Origin: Lachnospiraceae bacterium | GTDB lineage: Bacteria > Bacillota > Clostridia > Lachnospirales > Lachnospiraceae | DNA length: 7,875 nucleotides | Reading direction: 5' to 3' | Assembly (NCBI GenBank): GCA_900755865.1 | Contig: CAAEHZ010000091.1 | Span: forward strand, 1-7,875 | The notes under the pieces: generated by a model | The model's input: the letters and a program-made list of their open reading frames with translations, nothing else | Told to the model about the DNA's origin: nothing | The model's database searches: none | Position numbers and translations under genes: made by a program | Shown here: piece after piece, positions 1 through 6,712 of the stretch | How positions within the stretch are numbered: the first letter of the stretch is position 1 | How the letters are laid out: every line of letters begins with the position of its first letter

Positions 1-371
1 CGGCGCAGATGGCGGGGGAGCAGGCATTGCGGGCAGCAGGGTATGTGGAGAAAACCAGATTGTTTATAGAAACAGAGCGGGAGCTTTTGGACAGGCAACT
101 GCGGGAGCTTGCAGAAGCAGGGAAGCTTAAGAAAGTGTATCCTTCTCAGGGAAATTTTATTTTATTTCAGGCAGAAAAAAGCCTGGGGCAGGAGCTGCTG
201 AAAAAGGGGATTCTGATACGGGATTGCAGTAATTTTGAAGGACTTTCGGAGGGATATTTCCGGGTGGCAGTCAGGGACAGAACAGCAAATGAGGCATTGA
301 CAGAGGCAATTTCCACAGTAAAATCACAGAACGAAGAGGAAGAGGACAGCAGGTCCTGTATGCAGGAGTAG
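1..371 (+). CDS. cobD: L-threonine-O-3-phosphate decarboxylase (CobD), C-terminal part, 5' end outside window
   Basis: This is the C-terminal portion of a PLP-dependent fold-type I aminotransferase-like enzyme that decarboxylates L-threonine-O-3-phosphate to (R)-1-amino-2-propanol O-2-phosphate, the linker arm of cobalamin. The reading frame is open to the left edge (codons from position 3, reading A-Q before the first Met), so the ATG at 9 is internal and the PLP-lysine region lies outside the window. What is visible is the small C-terminal domain: a PSQGNFILF motif, then GILIRDCSNFEGL and YFRVAVRDR, where the last Arg region normally contacts the substrate phosphate or carboxylate. The related histidinol-phosphate aminotransferase (HisC) shares this fold, but the RDCSNF-GL wording and the cobQ gene 53 bases downstream favour CobD. 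It ends with TAG at 369-371 after a hydrophilic tail rich in Glu. Confidence 0.88.
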   Translation, partial: AQMAGEQALRAAGYVEKTRLFIETERELLDRQLRELAEAGKLKKVYPSQGNFILFQAEKSLGQELLKKGILIRDCSNFEGLSEGYFRVAVRDRTANEALTEAISTVKSQNEEEEDSRSCMQE

Positions 372-424
372 GGAAAAAAGTTGAAAACAAAATTGCAGGA
401 CGTGCGCGGAAGTAAGGATAAAAA

Positions 425-2761
425 ATGAGTGAGAAAAAAGCAAAGTCAATTATGATACAGGGAACGATGTCCAATGCGGGGAAAAGTCTGATTGCGGCGG
501 GCTTATGCCGGATTTTCAGACAGGACGGGTACCGGGTGGCACCCTTTAAATCCCAGAATATGGCGCTTAATTCTTTTATTACCAGAGATAATCTGGAAAT
601 GGGGCGGGCGCAGGTGGTACAGGCAAGAGCCTGTGGGGTGGAACCGGATGTACGGATGAATCCCATTTTGTTAAAGCCCACAACCGATATGGGGTCACAG
701 GTGATTGTCATGGGCGAGGTTATGGGCAATATGCGCGCCATGGACTACTTTAAAAAGAAAAAGGAATATATTCCCGTGATTCGGCAGGCTTATGAATCCC
801 TGGCGGTGGAAAATGATATTGTGGTCATTGAGGGGGCGGGAAGCCCTGCGGAAATCAATTTAAAGAAGGATGACATTGTCAATATGGGGATGGCTGCCAT
901 GGCGGATGCTCCTGTGCTTCTGGTGGGAGATATTGACAGGGGCGGTGTGTTTGCCCAGCTTATCGGTACGGTATCCCTGCTGGAGCCGGAGGAGCAGGAG
1001 CGAATCTGCGGGCTTATTATCAACAAGTTCCGGGGAGATAAAAAGATTCTGGAGCCGGGGCTTGATATGATTTATGAAAAATGCGGGAAAAAGGTTCTGG
1101 GTGTGGTGCCCTATGCGGCAGTGGATATTGAGGAGGAGGACTCTCTGGCAGAGAGCCTGAATGTACGGGAAAAGAACGGAAAAGTTGATATTGCTGTGCT
1201 GCGGCTTCCGAAGCTGTCCAATTTTACGGACTTTCAGGCGCTTTCCGCCACAGAGGGTGTGTCTGTCCGTTATGTGACAAAGCCGGGAGAACTGGGAAAT
1301 CCGGACTGCATTTGTATTCCCGGAACAAAAAACACGGTCAGTGACATGAAATGGCTCAGGAGCAGCGGACTGGAGGCAGCAGTCAAAAGGCAGGCAGAAA
1401 AGGGAACCTTTCTGGTGGGAATCTGCGGAGGATATCAGATATTGGGGGAGGAAATTACAGATACCTGCGGTGCGGAAGGCGGCGAGAGCATAAAGGGAAT
1501 GGGACTTCTGCCTGTTGTTACCAGCTTTGAAGAGGAAAAGTGGCGCAGACAGAGAGAGGGAAGGGTAGCAGAGCTTTCCGGCGCATTTGCGGCACTTTCC
1601 GGCAGGATGGTAAAGGGCTATGAAATTCATATGGGACATTCTGAAAAACGGCAGGAAGGGAGAGAAGAGGCAGGGAAAAGGGAAGAAGCCGAAGTCTTTT
1701 TGAACCTGCAGGGAGAAGCGGCGGAATCCGGTAAAGCGGCGTTTGCCCCGGATGGCTTTTGCAGTGGAAACGTATTGGGCACTTACCTGCATGGTCTTTT
1801 TGATGAAGAGGAGTTTCGGACAGCTTTTCTTTCTGTTATCTGTGAGGAAAAAGGAATTTCTCTCGAGGAGGGGGAGCACTTTTCCATGGAAGAATATCAG
1901 GAGAAGCAGCTTGATTTGCTGGCAGATATCTTGCGGGAAAGTCTGGACATGCAGGAGATTTACAGAATTATGGGGCTGGAGGAGGAACAGAAAGTAGGAG
2001 AGGGGAATAGTCAGAAGATGGAGAAAACTGGAATAGAAGAGCAGAGAACAGAAAAATTGAGAATCGGAGAATCGGAGAATCAGAGAACAGGAACAGAGAA
2101 GCCGAAAACTGTGGAAGCTGAGAATCAGCCCCATGTCTGGGATACCATGCTGCCGGGAGAAATTGAGAAGAGAAGCTTTGAAATTATCACTGAGGAACTG
2201 GGAAATGTTACGCTGGAGCCTTCTCAGGAGCCGGTGATTAAGCGGGTAATTCATACCACGGCGGATTTTGACTATCTGGAAAATTTAAGATTCTCACCTA
2301 TGGCGGTGGAAAAAATGCAGGAGGCAATCCGACAGGGAGCCTGCATTGTGACGGATACCCAGATGGCGCGTTCCGGTATCAACAAAAAGAAGCTGGCAGA
2401 GTTTGGCGGCGAAGTGTACTGTTTTATGAGTGATGAGGATGTGGCGCAGGCGGCAAGAGAACATGGAACGACAAGGGCGGTAGCCAGCATGGATAAGGCG
2501 GCAGCCCTTGGAAGGGATGTTATTTTTGCTATCGGCAATGCCCCCACGGCATTGATACGGCTGGACGAACTGATGCGGGAGGGGAAGCTTTGCCCGAAGG
2601 GAATCATCGGAGTGCCGGTGGGCTTTGTCAATGTGGTACAGGCGAAGGAGCTGATACTGGATGCAGAAGTGCCCCATATTGTAGCAAGGGGCAGAAAAGG
2701 CGGCAGCAATGTGGCGGCGGCTATCTGTAATGCACTGCTTTATACGATGAGTGGAAAATAA
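425..2761 (+). CDS. cobQ: Fused cobyric acid synthase (CobQ/CbiP) and cobalt-precorrin-8 methylmutase (CbiC)
   Basis: A 778-residue two-enzyme cobalamin protein. Residues 1 to about 520 are cobyric acid synthase, which uses ATP and glutamine to amidate the b, d, e and g side chains of adenosylcobyrinate a,c-diamide. The N-terminus has the P-loop-like QGTMSNAGKS and the family hallmark FKSQNMALNS. The glutamine amidotransferase domain carries the nucleophile Cys334 in GICGGYQILG, the GYEIHMGHSE motif, and catalytic His456 in GTYLHGLF. Residues about 521-572 are a charged, low-complexity linker. Residues about 573-778 are a full-length CbiC domain, which moves the C-11 methyl to C-12 to give cobyrinate; the likely catalytic His610 lies in VIHTTADFDY, followed by GNAPTAL, PVGFVN and ARGRKGGSN. 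The start ATG has AAGGA at 414-418, six bases upstream. No Shine-Dalgarno precedes the internal Met575, and there is no stop, so this is a real fusion in this sequence. It follows cobD and appears to be the last gene of the operon. Confidence 0.95.
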   Translation: MSEKKAKSIMIQGTMSNAGKSLIAAGLCRIFRQDGYRVAPFKSQNMALNSFITRDNLEMGRAQVVQARACGVEPDVRMNPILLKPTTDMGSQVIVMGEVMGNMRAMDYFKKKKEYIPVIRQAYESLAVENDIVVIEGAGSPAEINLKKDDIVNMGMAAMADAPVLLVGDIDRGGVFAQLIGTVSLLEPEEQERICGLIINKFRGDKKILEPGLDMIYEKCGKKVLGVVPYAAVDIEEEDSLAESLNVREKNGKVDIAVLRLPKLSNFTDFQALSATEGVSVRYVTKPGELGNPDCICIPGTKNTVSDMKWLRSSGLEAAVKRQAEKGTFLVGICGGYQILGEEITDTCGAEGGESIKGMGLLPVVTSFEEEKWRRQREGRVAELSGAFAALSGRMVKGYEIHMGHSEKRQEGREEAGKREEAEVFLNLQGEAAESGKAAFAPDGFCSGNVLGTYLHGLFDEEEFRTAFLSVICEEKGISLEEGEHFSMEEYQEKQLDLLADILRESLDMQEIYRIMGLEEEQKVGEGNSQKMEKTGIEEQRTEKLRIGESENQRTGTEKPKTVEAENQPHVWDTMLPGEIEKRSFEIITEELGNVTLEPSQEPVIKRVIHTTADFDYLENLRFSPMAVEKMQEAIRQGACIVTDTQMARSGINKKKLAEFGGEVYCFMSDEDVAQAAREHGTTRAVASMDKAAALGRDVIFAIGNAPTALIRLDELMREGKLCPKGIIGVPVGFVNVVQAKELILDAEVPHIVARGRKGGSNVAAAICNALLYTMSGK
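2059..2090 (+). repeat. 8-bp tandem repeat in the CobQ-CbiC linker
   Basis: GAGAATCG occurs at 2059-2066 and 2067-2074, then GAGAATCA at 2075-2082, then a degenerate unit GAGAACAG at 2083-2090. That last unit also occurs upstream at 2044-2051. The repeats sit in the purine-rich linker between the two enzyme domains and encode part of its Glu/Asn/Arg-rich stretch. The unit length of 8 is not a multiple of three, so gain or loss of one copy would shift the frame. Confidence 0.85.
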
Positions 2762-2763
2762 AA

Positions 2764-2796
2764 AAGAGGCTTGAGGGGTAATCCCTTAAGCCTCTT
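2764..2796. terminator. Bidirectional intrinsic terminator between the cobalamin operon and the DUF4317 gene
   Basis: Arms 2764-2777 and 2783-2796 pair over 14 bp (one G-T pair at 2773/2787) around the 5-base loop GTAAT. On the minus strand the stem is followed by a T-rich run (complement of the A-rich 2753-2765), a good intrinsic terminator for the DUF4317 gene. On the plus strand it starts three bases after the cobQ-cbiC stop and is followed by a mixed T/C tract, so it is probably weaker in that direction. The 3' arm includes the stop codon and last codons of the minus-strand gene. Confidence 0.85.
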
Positions 2797-3931
2797 CCTC
2801 TTCTTCCAGAGCAGTATGTACATTGATGCCGTTTACTTCAATGTTTCCACCGAGAGAAATGACAAGGCATTCTCTGCCGTCAATATTTTTTGTTTCGATT
2901 AAATCGGTGCGCTCCGGATTGACCTTGATGACAACATCCGGGGTCTTTACCTCAAAGGTTCTGGTATTCATGACGTTGCTTGCCAGAAGAGAAGTGGTTT
3001 CTCCGGCAGTTTCATCATAGCAGCGCTCAAAGATTTCCAGCTTTTCATTGGAAACGCCGCTGTCAGCCAGAATGGTTTTTACTTCATTTTTATCCAGAAC
3101 AAGGGGTTCCGGTTCTTCCTTGTGCTCGGCGGCAATTTCTGTCAGCTTGTCGTGGATATTTTTTACAACTTCAATACCGCAGTCCTCACCAAGGGTTTCC
3201 TCAATTAAAGCCTGAAAGGTTTCCTTCTGGTCCCCGGCAGAGAGAGGCAGGGGGCAGCCCAATAACTCGTTGACAAAGCCCTCCTTTAATTCCTCCGGGT
3301 CCTTGGAATAATACAGGGCACTGTGGATATCGCTGCTTCTGTCCGTAAAGGCAGGGAACAGATAGCCGGTTTCCGGAAGTGTTACTACCCAGTCCCGAAT
3401 CCGGTTCTGGAAGGTGTTTTCCTCTGCATTGTAGGAGAGTCCCGGCTTGGAAAGCTCCACAGGGCAGATGCAGGTCAGAATATACTCGTAAATTTCATCG
3501 GAAGCATCTTCCATTTCAATACCATCAGAGGTCTTGCCGGGTACATCATAAACATCATGCACAACGAGAATCAGGTAGTTTCCCACATACTCGTAATTGG
3601 CAATGATTTTGTCGTAATATTCCTCCAGCAGGGCATCATCCTTCAACTTACTGTCCCGCAGGCGCAGCAGAAATTCCTGGGTTCCCCCTTCCTCTTCGCT
3701 TTTCAGGGGAAATTCCAGAGTGAGCAGATTTTTTCCCAGAGTTCCGGAAAGGGTTTTCCTCAGAATCTCAAAATATTTGAACATTTCTTCCTCCGGAAGA
3801 GCCAGAAATGCCTGTTTAAATTCCGTTTTTTTATTTTTTTCTCCGTCCACATAGCAGCCGCAGATACGGGTGATGGAACAGTTTTTCTGTGTGAGCAGCT
3901 TTTTGATTTCGGAAATTTCCTGTTTTGTCAT
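2786..3931 (-). CDS. DUF4317 family protein of unknown function
   Basis: A 381-residue soluble protein that I recognise as DUF4317, a family of unknown function common in Clostridia. The recognisable part is the N-terminus, with KNCSITRICGCYVDGEKN (Cys18, Cys24, Cys26 in this numbering), followed by FKQAFLALPEEEMFKYFEI. No signal peptide or membrane segment is seen. The middle contains a long acidic stretch and YEYVGNYLILVVHDVYDVP, and the C-terminus is a run of five Glu and one Ala. I choose ATG at 3931 because AGGA (3940-3937 on the minus strand) lies five bases upstream; an ATG four codons earlier (3943) has no Shine-Dalgarno. The gene stands alone, has its own candidate promoter, and ends inside a terminator shared with the convergent cobalamin operon. 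I cannot assign a function. Confidence 0.88.
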   Translation of the reverse strand: MTKQEISEIKKLLTQKNCSITRICGCYVDGEKNKKTEFKQAFLALPEEEMFKYFEILRKTLSGTLGKNLLTLEFPLKSEEEGGTQEFLLRLRDSKLKDDALLEEYYDKIIANYEYVGNYLILVVHDVYDVPGKTSDGIEMEDASDEIYEYILTCICPVELSKPGLSYNAEENTFQNRIRDWVVTLPETGYLFPAFTDRSSDIHSALYYSKDPEELKEGFVNELLGCPLPLSAGDQKETFQALIEETLGEDCGIEVVKNIHDKLTEIAAEHKEEPEPLVLDKNEVKTILADSGVSNEKLEIFERCYDETAGETTSLLASNVMNTRTFEVKTPDVVIKVNPERTDLIETKNIDGRECLVISLGGNIEVNGINVHTALEEEEEA

Positions 3932-3981
3932 GTGAATCCTCATTTCTGTGATTTTTTCTGTGAAATAAATACCGCAGCATC

Positions 3982-4010
3982 AGTATAACGCAAATTGAAG
4001 TGCAGGGCAA
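3982..4010 (-). promoter_or_regulatory. Sigma-A-type promoter for the DUF4317 gene
   Basis: On the minus strand, TTGCCC (4010-4005) is separated by 17 bases from TATACT (3987-3982). The -35 matches consensus at 4 of 6 and the -10 at 5 of 6. Transcription would start near 3975, leaving a leader of roughly 45 bases before the ATG at 3931. Confidence 0.6.
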
Positions 4011-4110
4011 GAAGTTCTCCTTTTTGCTTGTGGCAGCGGCAGGGGGAAGATAAACTAAAAACATAAAAGCAAATGGTTGATAAAATCGAAAGAAGGGAAG
4101 CATAGGAAAA

Positions 4111-4563
4111 TTGAGCAGGGAAAAGGACAAAGGATTTATTGCAGAGTTTAAAAAGTTTATTATGAGAGGAAATGTCATGGATATGGCTGTCGGTGTTATT
4201 GTCGGCGGTGCATTTACCTCCATCGTGACCTCTTTGAATCAGGATATACTGACCCCCATTCTGGGAATTTTCGGTGGGATTGATTTTTCCAATTTATTTG
4301 TGAAGCTGGGGAGCGGAGAGAATGCGCCTGTGCTGACCTACGGAAATTTCCTGACCGCAGTGGTGAATTTTTTAATTACGGCACTGGTGATTTTCTGTCT
4401 GGTAAGAGGTTTAAATAAGCTGAATGAAAAGCTGGTAAAGAAGGAGGAGCCGAAGAAAATGGCACCTGCTACGAAGAAGTGCCCTTACTGTAAGAGTGAA
4501 ATTGCCATTGATGCAACCAGATGTCCCAACTGTACCTCCATGCTGGAGCAGGAAGAGAAATGA
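4111..4563 (+). CDS. mscL: Large-conductance mechanosensitive channel MscL with C-terminal zinc ribbon
   Basis: A 150-residue MscL, a homo-pentameric inner-membrane channel that opens under membrane tension to release solutes during hypo-osmotic shock. The N-terminal amphipathic helix and first membrane segment (about residues 11-45) contain the family signature EFKKFIMRGNVMDMAVGVIV, including the pore-lining Gly/Ala/Val positions. The periplasmic loop covers about 46-75 and the second membrane segment about 76-100. Instead of ending in a plain cytoplasmic helix, the protein continues with a basic linker and a CPYC-x10-CPNC motif (Cys124, 127, 138, 141), a probable zinc ribbon. The start is TTG at 4111, the position that gives the normal MscL N-terminus; AGGA at 4104-4107 is close to it (3-base spacing) and AAGGGA at 4093-4098 is further upstream. 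It is the first gene of a probable operon; I found no convincing promoter in 3932-4110 on this strand. Confidence 0.95.
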   Translation: MSREKDKGFIAEFKKFIMRGNVMDMAVGVIVGGAFTSIVTSLNQDILTPILGIFGGIDFSNLFVKLGSGENAPVLTYGNFLTAVVNFLITALVIFCLVRGLNKLNEKLVKKEEPKKMAPATKKCPYCKSEIAIDATRCPNCTSMLEQEEK

Positions 4564-5081
4564 AAAAGATAATTTCCGAATATATCGAGGAATACAGGAA
4601 GAATGGCGGATATATAAAAACACTGAGACAGCATATGGGACATGCACCAATTCTTACAATTGGAGTCGGTGTGATTGTTGAAAATGACAGGGGCGAGATA
4701 CTGCTTCAAAAACGGAAAGATAATGGAAAATGGGCGATTATCGGGGGCGGTATGGAAATTGGGGAAAGTTTTGAAGAGGCTATCCGGCGGGAAGCCAGGG
4801 AAGAAGCGGGTATCGAACTTGGACAATTAGTGCTCCTTGCGATATGTAATGGTAAGGACAGGTTTATAGAATATCCAAACGGAGATATTGTGTATTCCAC
4901 ATCCATTGTGTTTAAGACAACCTCCTACGAGGGAGAAATTGTGAATGATGAGTCTGAGGTTTTGGAACACAGGTTTTTTGGAAGGGAAAATCTACCGGAG
5001 AATATAAATGAATTTGATAAAATTTTTCTGGAAATATGGATGACTGATTCGGAGCAGGTAACTATTTACAGTGGAAGATAA
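4560..5081 (+). CDS. NUDIX hydrolase
   Basis: A 173-residue NUDIX-family pyrophosphohydrolase, cutting a nucleoside diphosphate linked to another group. The full Nudix box G-x5-E-x7-RE-x-x-EE-x-G-I spans residues 63-85 (GGMEIGE, then REAREEAGI), with the Mg-binding Glu residues present. Length and the N-terminal YIKTLRQHMGHAPILTIG segment resemble MutT/ADP-ribose pyrophosphatase-like members of Firmicutes, but the substrate cannot be told from sequence. The ATG at 4560 overlaps the mscL stop as ATGA, and AGGAAG at 4550-4555 is well placed, so translation is probably coupled to mscL. A longer frame opening at 4521 would lie within mscL and lacks comparable support. The 3' half is more AT-rich than its neighbours, which may hint at a different history. 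A functional link to MscL is not evident. Confidence 0.92.
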   Translation: MKKIISEYIEEYRKNGGYIKTLRQHMGHAPILTIGVGVIVENDRGEILLQKRKDNGKWAIIGGGMEIGESFEEAIRREAREEAGIELGQLVLLAICNGKDRFIEYPNGDIVYSTSIVFKTTSYEGEIVNDESEVLEHRFFGRENLPENINEFDKIFLEIWMTDSEQVTIYSGR

Positions 5082-5113
5082 AAACAGAAAATTGGAAATT
5101 TAAAGGATAAACT

Positions 5114-6190
5114 TTGGAAAAAATGGGAGAAACGGAAAGAAGTAAGGCTATGAGAAAACAAAGGGGTTATCTGGCAGCGGGAATCTGTTTCCTGTTTCTG
5201 CTGACAGGATGCGGTATTAAGGCGGAAAAGACAGCAGAGGCAACAGCCCTGATTGATGCACTGGATTATCAGGGGGCGCTGGCACAGCTGGATGCGGCAG
5301 AGGAAGCAGGAGAAAACAAGAGGCTGATAGAGCGTTCCAGAGGAATTGCCTATATGGGACTGACAGAATATGAAGAGGCGATTGGAGCCTTCGAGCAGGC
5401 ATTACAGGAGAGCAATGGCTGGCTGGAAAATATAGACTTTGACTTAAACTATTATCTGGCGGCTGCTTATGCCAAAAATGGGGAATATGCGGAGGCAGAA
5501 GCGGTCTATAATGCGATTCTGGCGCTTCGCCCCGGAGAAAAGGATGCCTATTTCCTGCGGGGAAATGTGCGGATGAGTCTGGATAAGTTCGAGGAGGCAA
5601 AGGCAGATTTTGATAAAGTGATTGCCATGGATGCCACGAATTATGACAGACTGATTGAAATTTACGAGGTGCTTGCCTACTACGGGTATCAGGAGGCCGG
5701 GCAGGAATATCTGACGGCAGCGCTGGAATCCGGAAGCAGGCAGATGGATAATTATGTGATTGGCAGGATTTACTTCTATCTGGGAGATTACCAGAAGGCG
5801 TATCTGGCGTTGGAGGATGCAAAGGAAAAGGGTGGTGTGAAAAGCTATCTGTATCTCGGGCGTTCCTATGAGGCTACCGGGGATTATAATTATGCTGCAA
5901 ATGTGTACAACAGTTATCTGGCGAAGTACGCAGGGGATGCGGAAATTTATAATCAGCTTGGGCTTTGCGAGATGGCAAAGGGAGAATATCAGAAGGCACT
6001 GGACGCTTTTCAGGCAGGGCTTGCAATAGAGGGAGGCGGAATGAAGCAGTCCCTCAGCTTCAATGAAGTGGTAGCCTATGAATATCTGGGACAGTATGAA
6101 CAGGCAAGTGTACTGTTGAATCAGTATCTTGGAAATTACCCGGATGATGAGCAGGCAAAGAGAGAGCAGGGCTTTCTGAGTACCCGTTAG
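5114..6190 (+). CDS. TPR-repeat lipoprotein
   Basis: A 358-residue probable membrane-anchored protein built of about eight tetratricopeptide repeats, which normally serve as protein-binding scaffolds. A lipoprotein signal is clear: a basic MRKQR stretch, a hydrophobic run (about residues 19-31) and the lipobox LLTGC with Cys33. TPR units can be seen at about 71-99, 109-142, 143-176, 177-208, 209-240, 241-274, 275-308 and 314-347, with typical residues such as GEYAEAEAVYNAIL and GEYQKALDAFQAGL. The start is uncertain: TTG at 5114 has AGGA six bases upstream (5104-5107), whereas ATG at 5150 gives the more standard signal peptide (lipobox Cys21) but only a poorly spaced AAGG. The gene begins 32 bases after the NUDIX stop, so it probably belongs to the mscL unit. 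The binding partner is unknown. Confidence 0.88.
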   Translation: MEKMGETERSKAMRKQRGYLAAGICFLFLLTGCGIKAEKTAEATALIDALDYQGALAQLDAAEEAGENKRLIERSRGIAYMGLTEYEEAIGAFEQALQESNGWLENIDFDLNYYLAAAYAKNGEYAEAEAVYNAILALRPGEKDAYFLRGNVRMSLDKFEEAKADFDKVIAMDATNYDRLIEIYEVLAYYGYQEAGQEYLTAALESGSRQMDNYVIGRIYFYLGDYQKAYLALEDAKEKGGVKSYLYLGRSYEATGDYNYAANVYNSYLAKYAGDAEIYNQLGLCEMAKGEYQKALDAFQAGLAIEGGGMKQSLSFNEVVAYEYLGQYEQASVLLNQYLGNYPDDEQAKREQGFLSTR

Positions 6191-6198
6191 GGTGAAAA

Positions 6199-6549
6199 TC
6201 AGGATTTTGAAAGGAATTTGGCATAAGATATCAGATGTTCAATCTTTCCGCTTCTTTCACAGGCAAGAATCGTATCGACAATATCTAAAACCGTGTATTC
6301 CTCTGTGACGGGGTGGTTCAGGGATTCTGCCGGGAAACGGTATTCTGTTCTGCCAAGCAGATAATCGGTGGTAACGCCGTAAAAATCTGCAAAGCGGCAC
6401 AAGGTAGCCAGGTCAGGAGAGTGGACACCGTTTTCATAGTTGGAGATAGTACTGATGGAAAGATTGAGTAAGGGCGCTATTTCCTTTTGGGCGTATCCGC
6501 GTTCCTGACGCAGAAAAGCGAGTTTTTCACCAAGTGACATCTTTTCCAT
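6199..6549 (-). CDS. XRE/Cro-cI family helix-turn-helix transcriptional regulator
   Basis: A 116-residue DNA-binding protein. Residues about 6-64 form an HTH_3 domain: LAFLRQERGYAQKEIA, then the recognition helix region SISTISNYENG, ending in the common Firmicutes wording YGVTTDYLLGRT. The last 45 residues form a short C-terminal region of unknown role, predicted helical, possibly for dimerisation. The ATG at 6549 has AAAGGAG eight bases upstream; a second Met three codons later is less well placed. The gene converges on the TPR lipoprotein gene with only 8 bases between stops and is divergent from pyrF. An inverted repeat in its upstream region suggests autoregulation. Its targets cannot be deduced; pyrF control is possible by position only. 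Confidence 0.9.
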   Translation of the reverse strand: MEKMSLGEKLAFLRQERGYAQKEIAPLLNLSISTISNYENGVHSPDLATLCRFADFYGVTTDYLLGRTEYRFPAESLNHPVTEEYTVLDIVDTILACERSGKIEHLISYAKFLSKS

Positions 6550-6618
6550 AACGCCAGCTCCTTTCCCTTTCGTAAAATTTGAACGTCTTTATTTTATAGT
6601 ATTTCCATGTTTAATAAA

Positions 6619-6630
6619 TCTGATTTCAGA
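6619..6630. promoter_or_regulatory. Candidate operator upstream of the XRE regulator gene
   Basis: A perfect inverted repeat, TCTGA-TT-TCAGA, lies 70 bases upstream of the XRE start. It is next to an AT-rich minus-strand -10-like element (TATAAA at 6598-6593, overlapping TACTAT at 6601-6596) and overlaps where the -35 should be; that -35 is a poor match. Position and symmetry fit a repressor site for autoregulation, but short palindromes also arise by chance. Confidence 0.3.
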
Positions 6631-6683
6631 ATACCAATAAAAATATATCCAAAATTCCACGAAAGGTAAAATAAGTGCCGGGT

Positions 6684-6712
6684 TTGACTTTTCCAGCCTA
6701 CAATGCTACTAT
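6684..6712 (+). promoter_or_regulatory. Sigma-A-type extended -10 promoter for pyrF
   Basis: TTGACT (6684-6689) is followed after exactly 17 bases by TACTAT (6707-6712), and TGC directly precedes the -10 (extended -10 element). Transcription would start near 6719, giving a leader of about 80 bases before the pyrF ATG. The leader contains the 10-base direct repeat AAGGCTGTAA at 6717-6726 and 6732-6741, and shows no obvious PyrR-type antiterminator or terminator. Confidence 0.75.

Noticed and set aside
372..424. Cobalamin riboswitch or promoter between cobD and cobQ
   Set aside because: The 53-base gap holds a ribosome binding site but no room or motif for a B12 riboswitch. Any riboswitch would lie upstream of the operon, outside the window.
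860..2254. Long open frame (464 codons) antisense to cobQ-cbiC
   Set aside because: It lies opposite a gene with intact motifs. Its translation is rich in Cys, Phe, Leu and Ser with no recognisable domain, as expected for the complement of a purine-rich coding strand.
2147..2761. Internal start that would make CbiC a separate protein
   Set aside because: The ATG at 2147 is at the right domain boundary, but no Shine-Dalgarno-like sequence precedes it and the frame is continuous with CobQ. Internal initiation is possible but unsupported.
4024..4056. Promoter for mscL starting with TTGCTT at 4024
   Set aside because: The only -10-like elements (GATAAA, TAAACT) lie 19-21 bases away and match poorly, so I do not call it.
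6195..6208. AAAATC-AG-GATTTT palindrome between the convergent TPR and XRE genes as a terminator
   Set aside because: The stem is only 6 bp of mostly A-T pairs with a 2-base loop, too weak for an intrinsic terminator.
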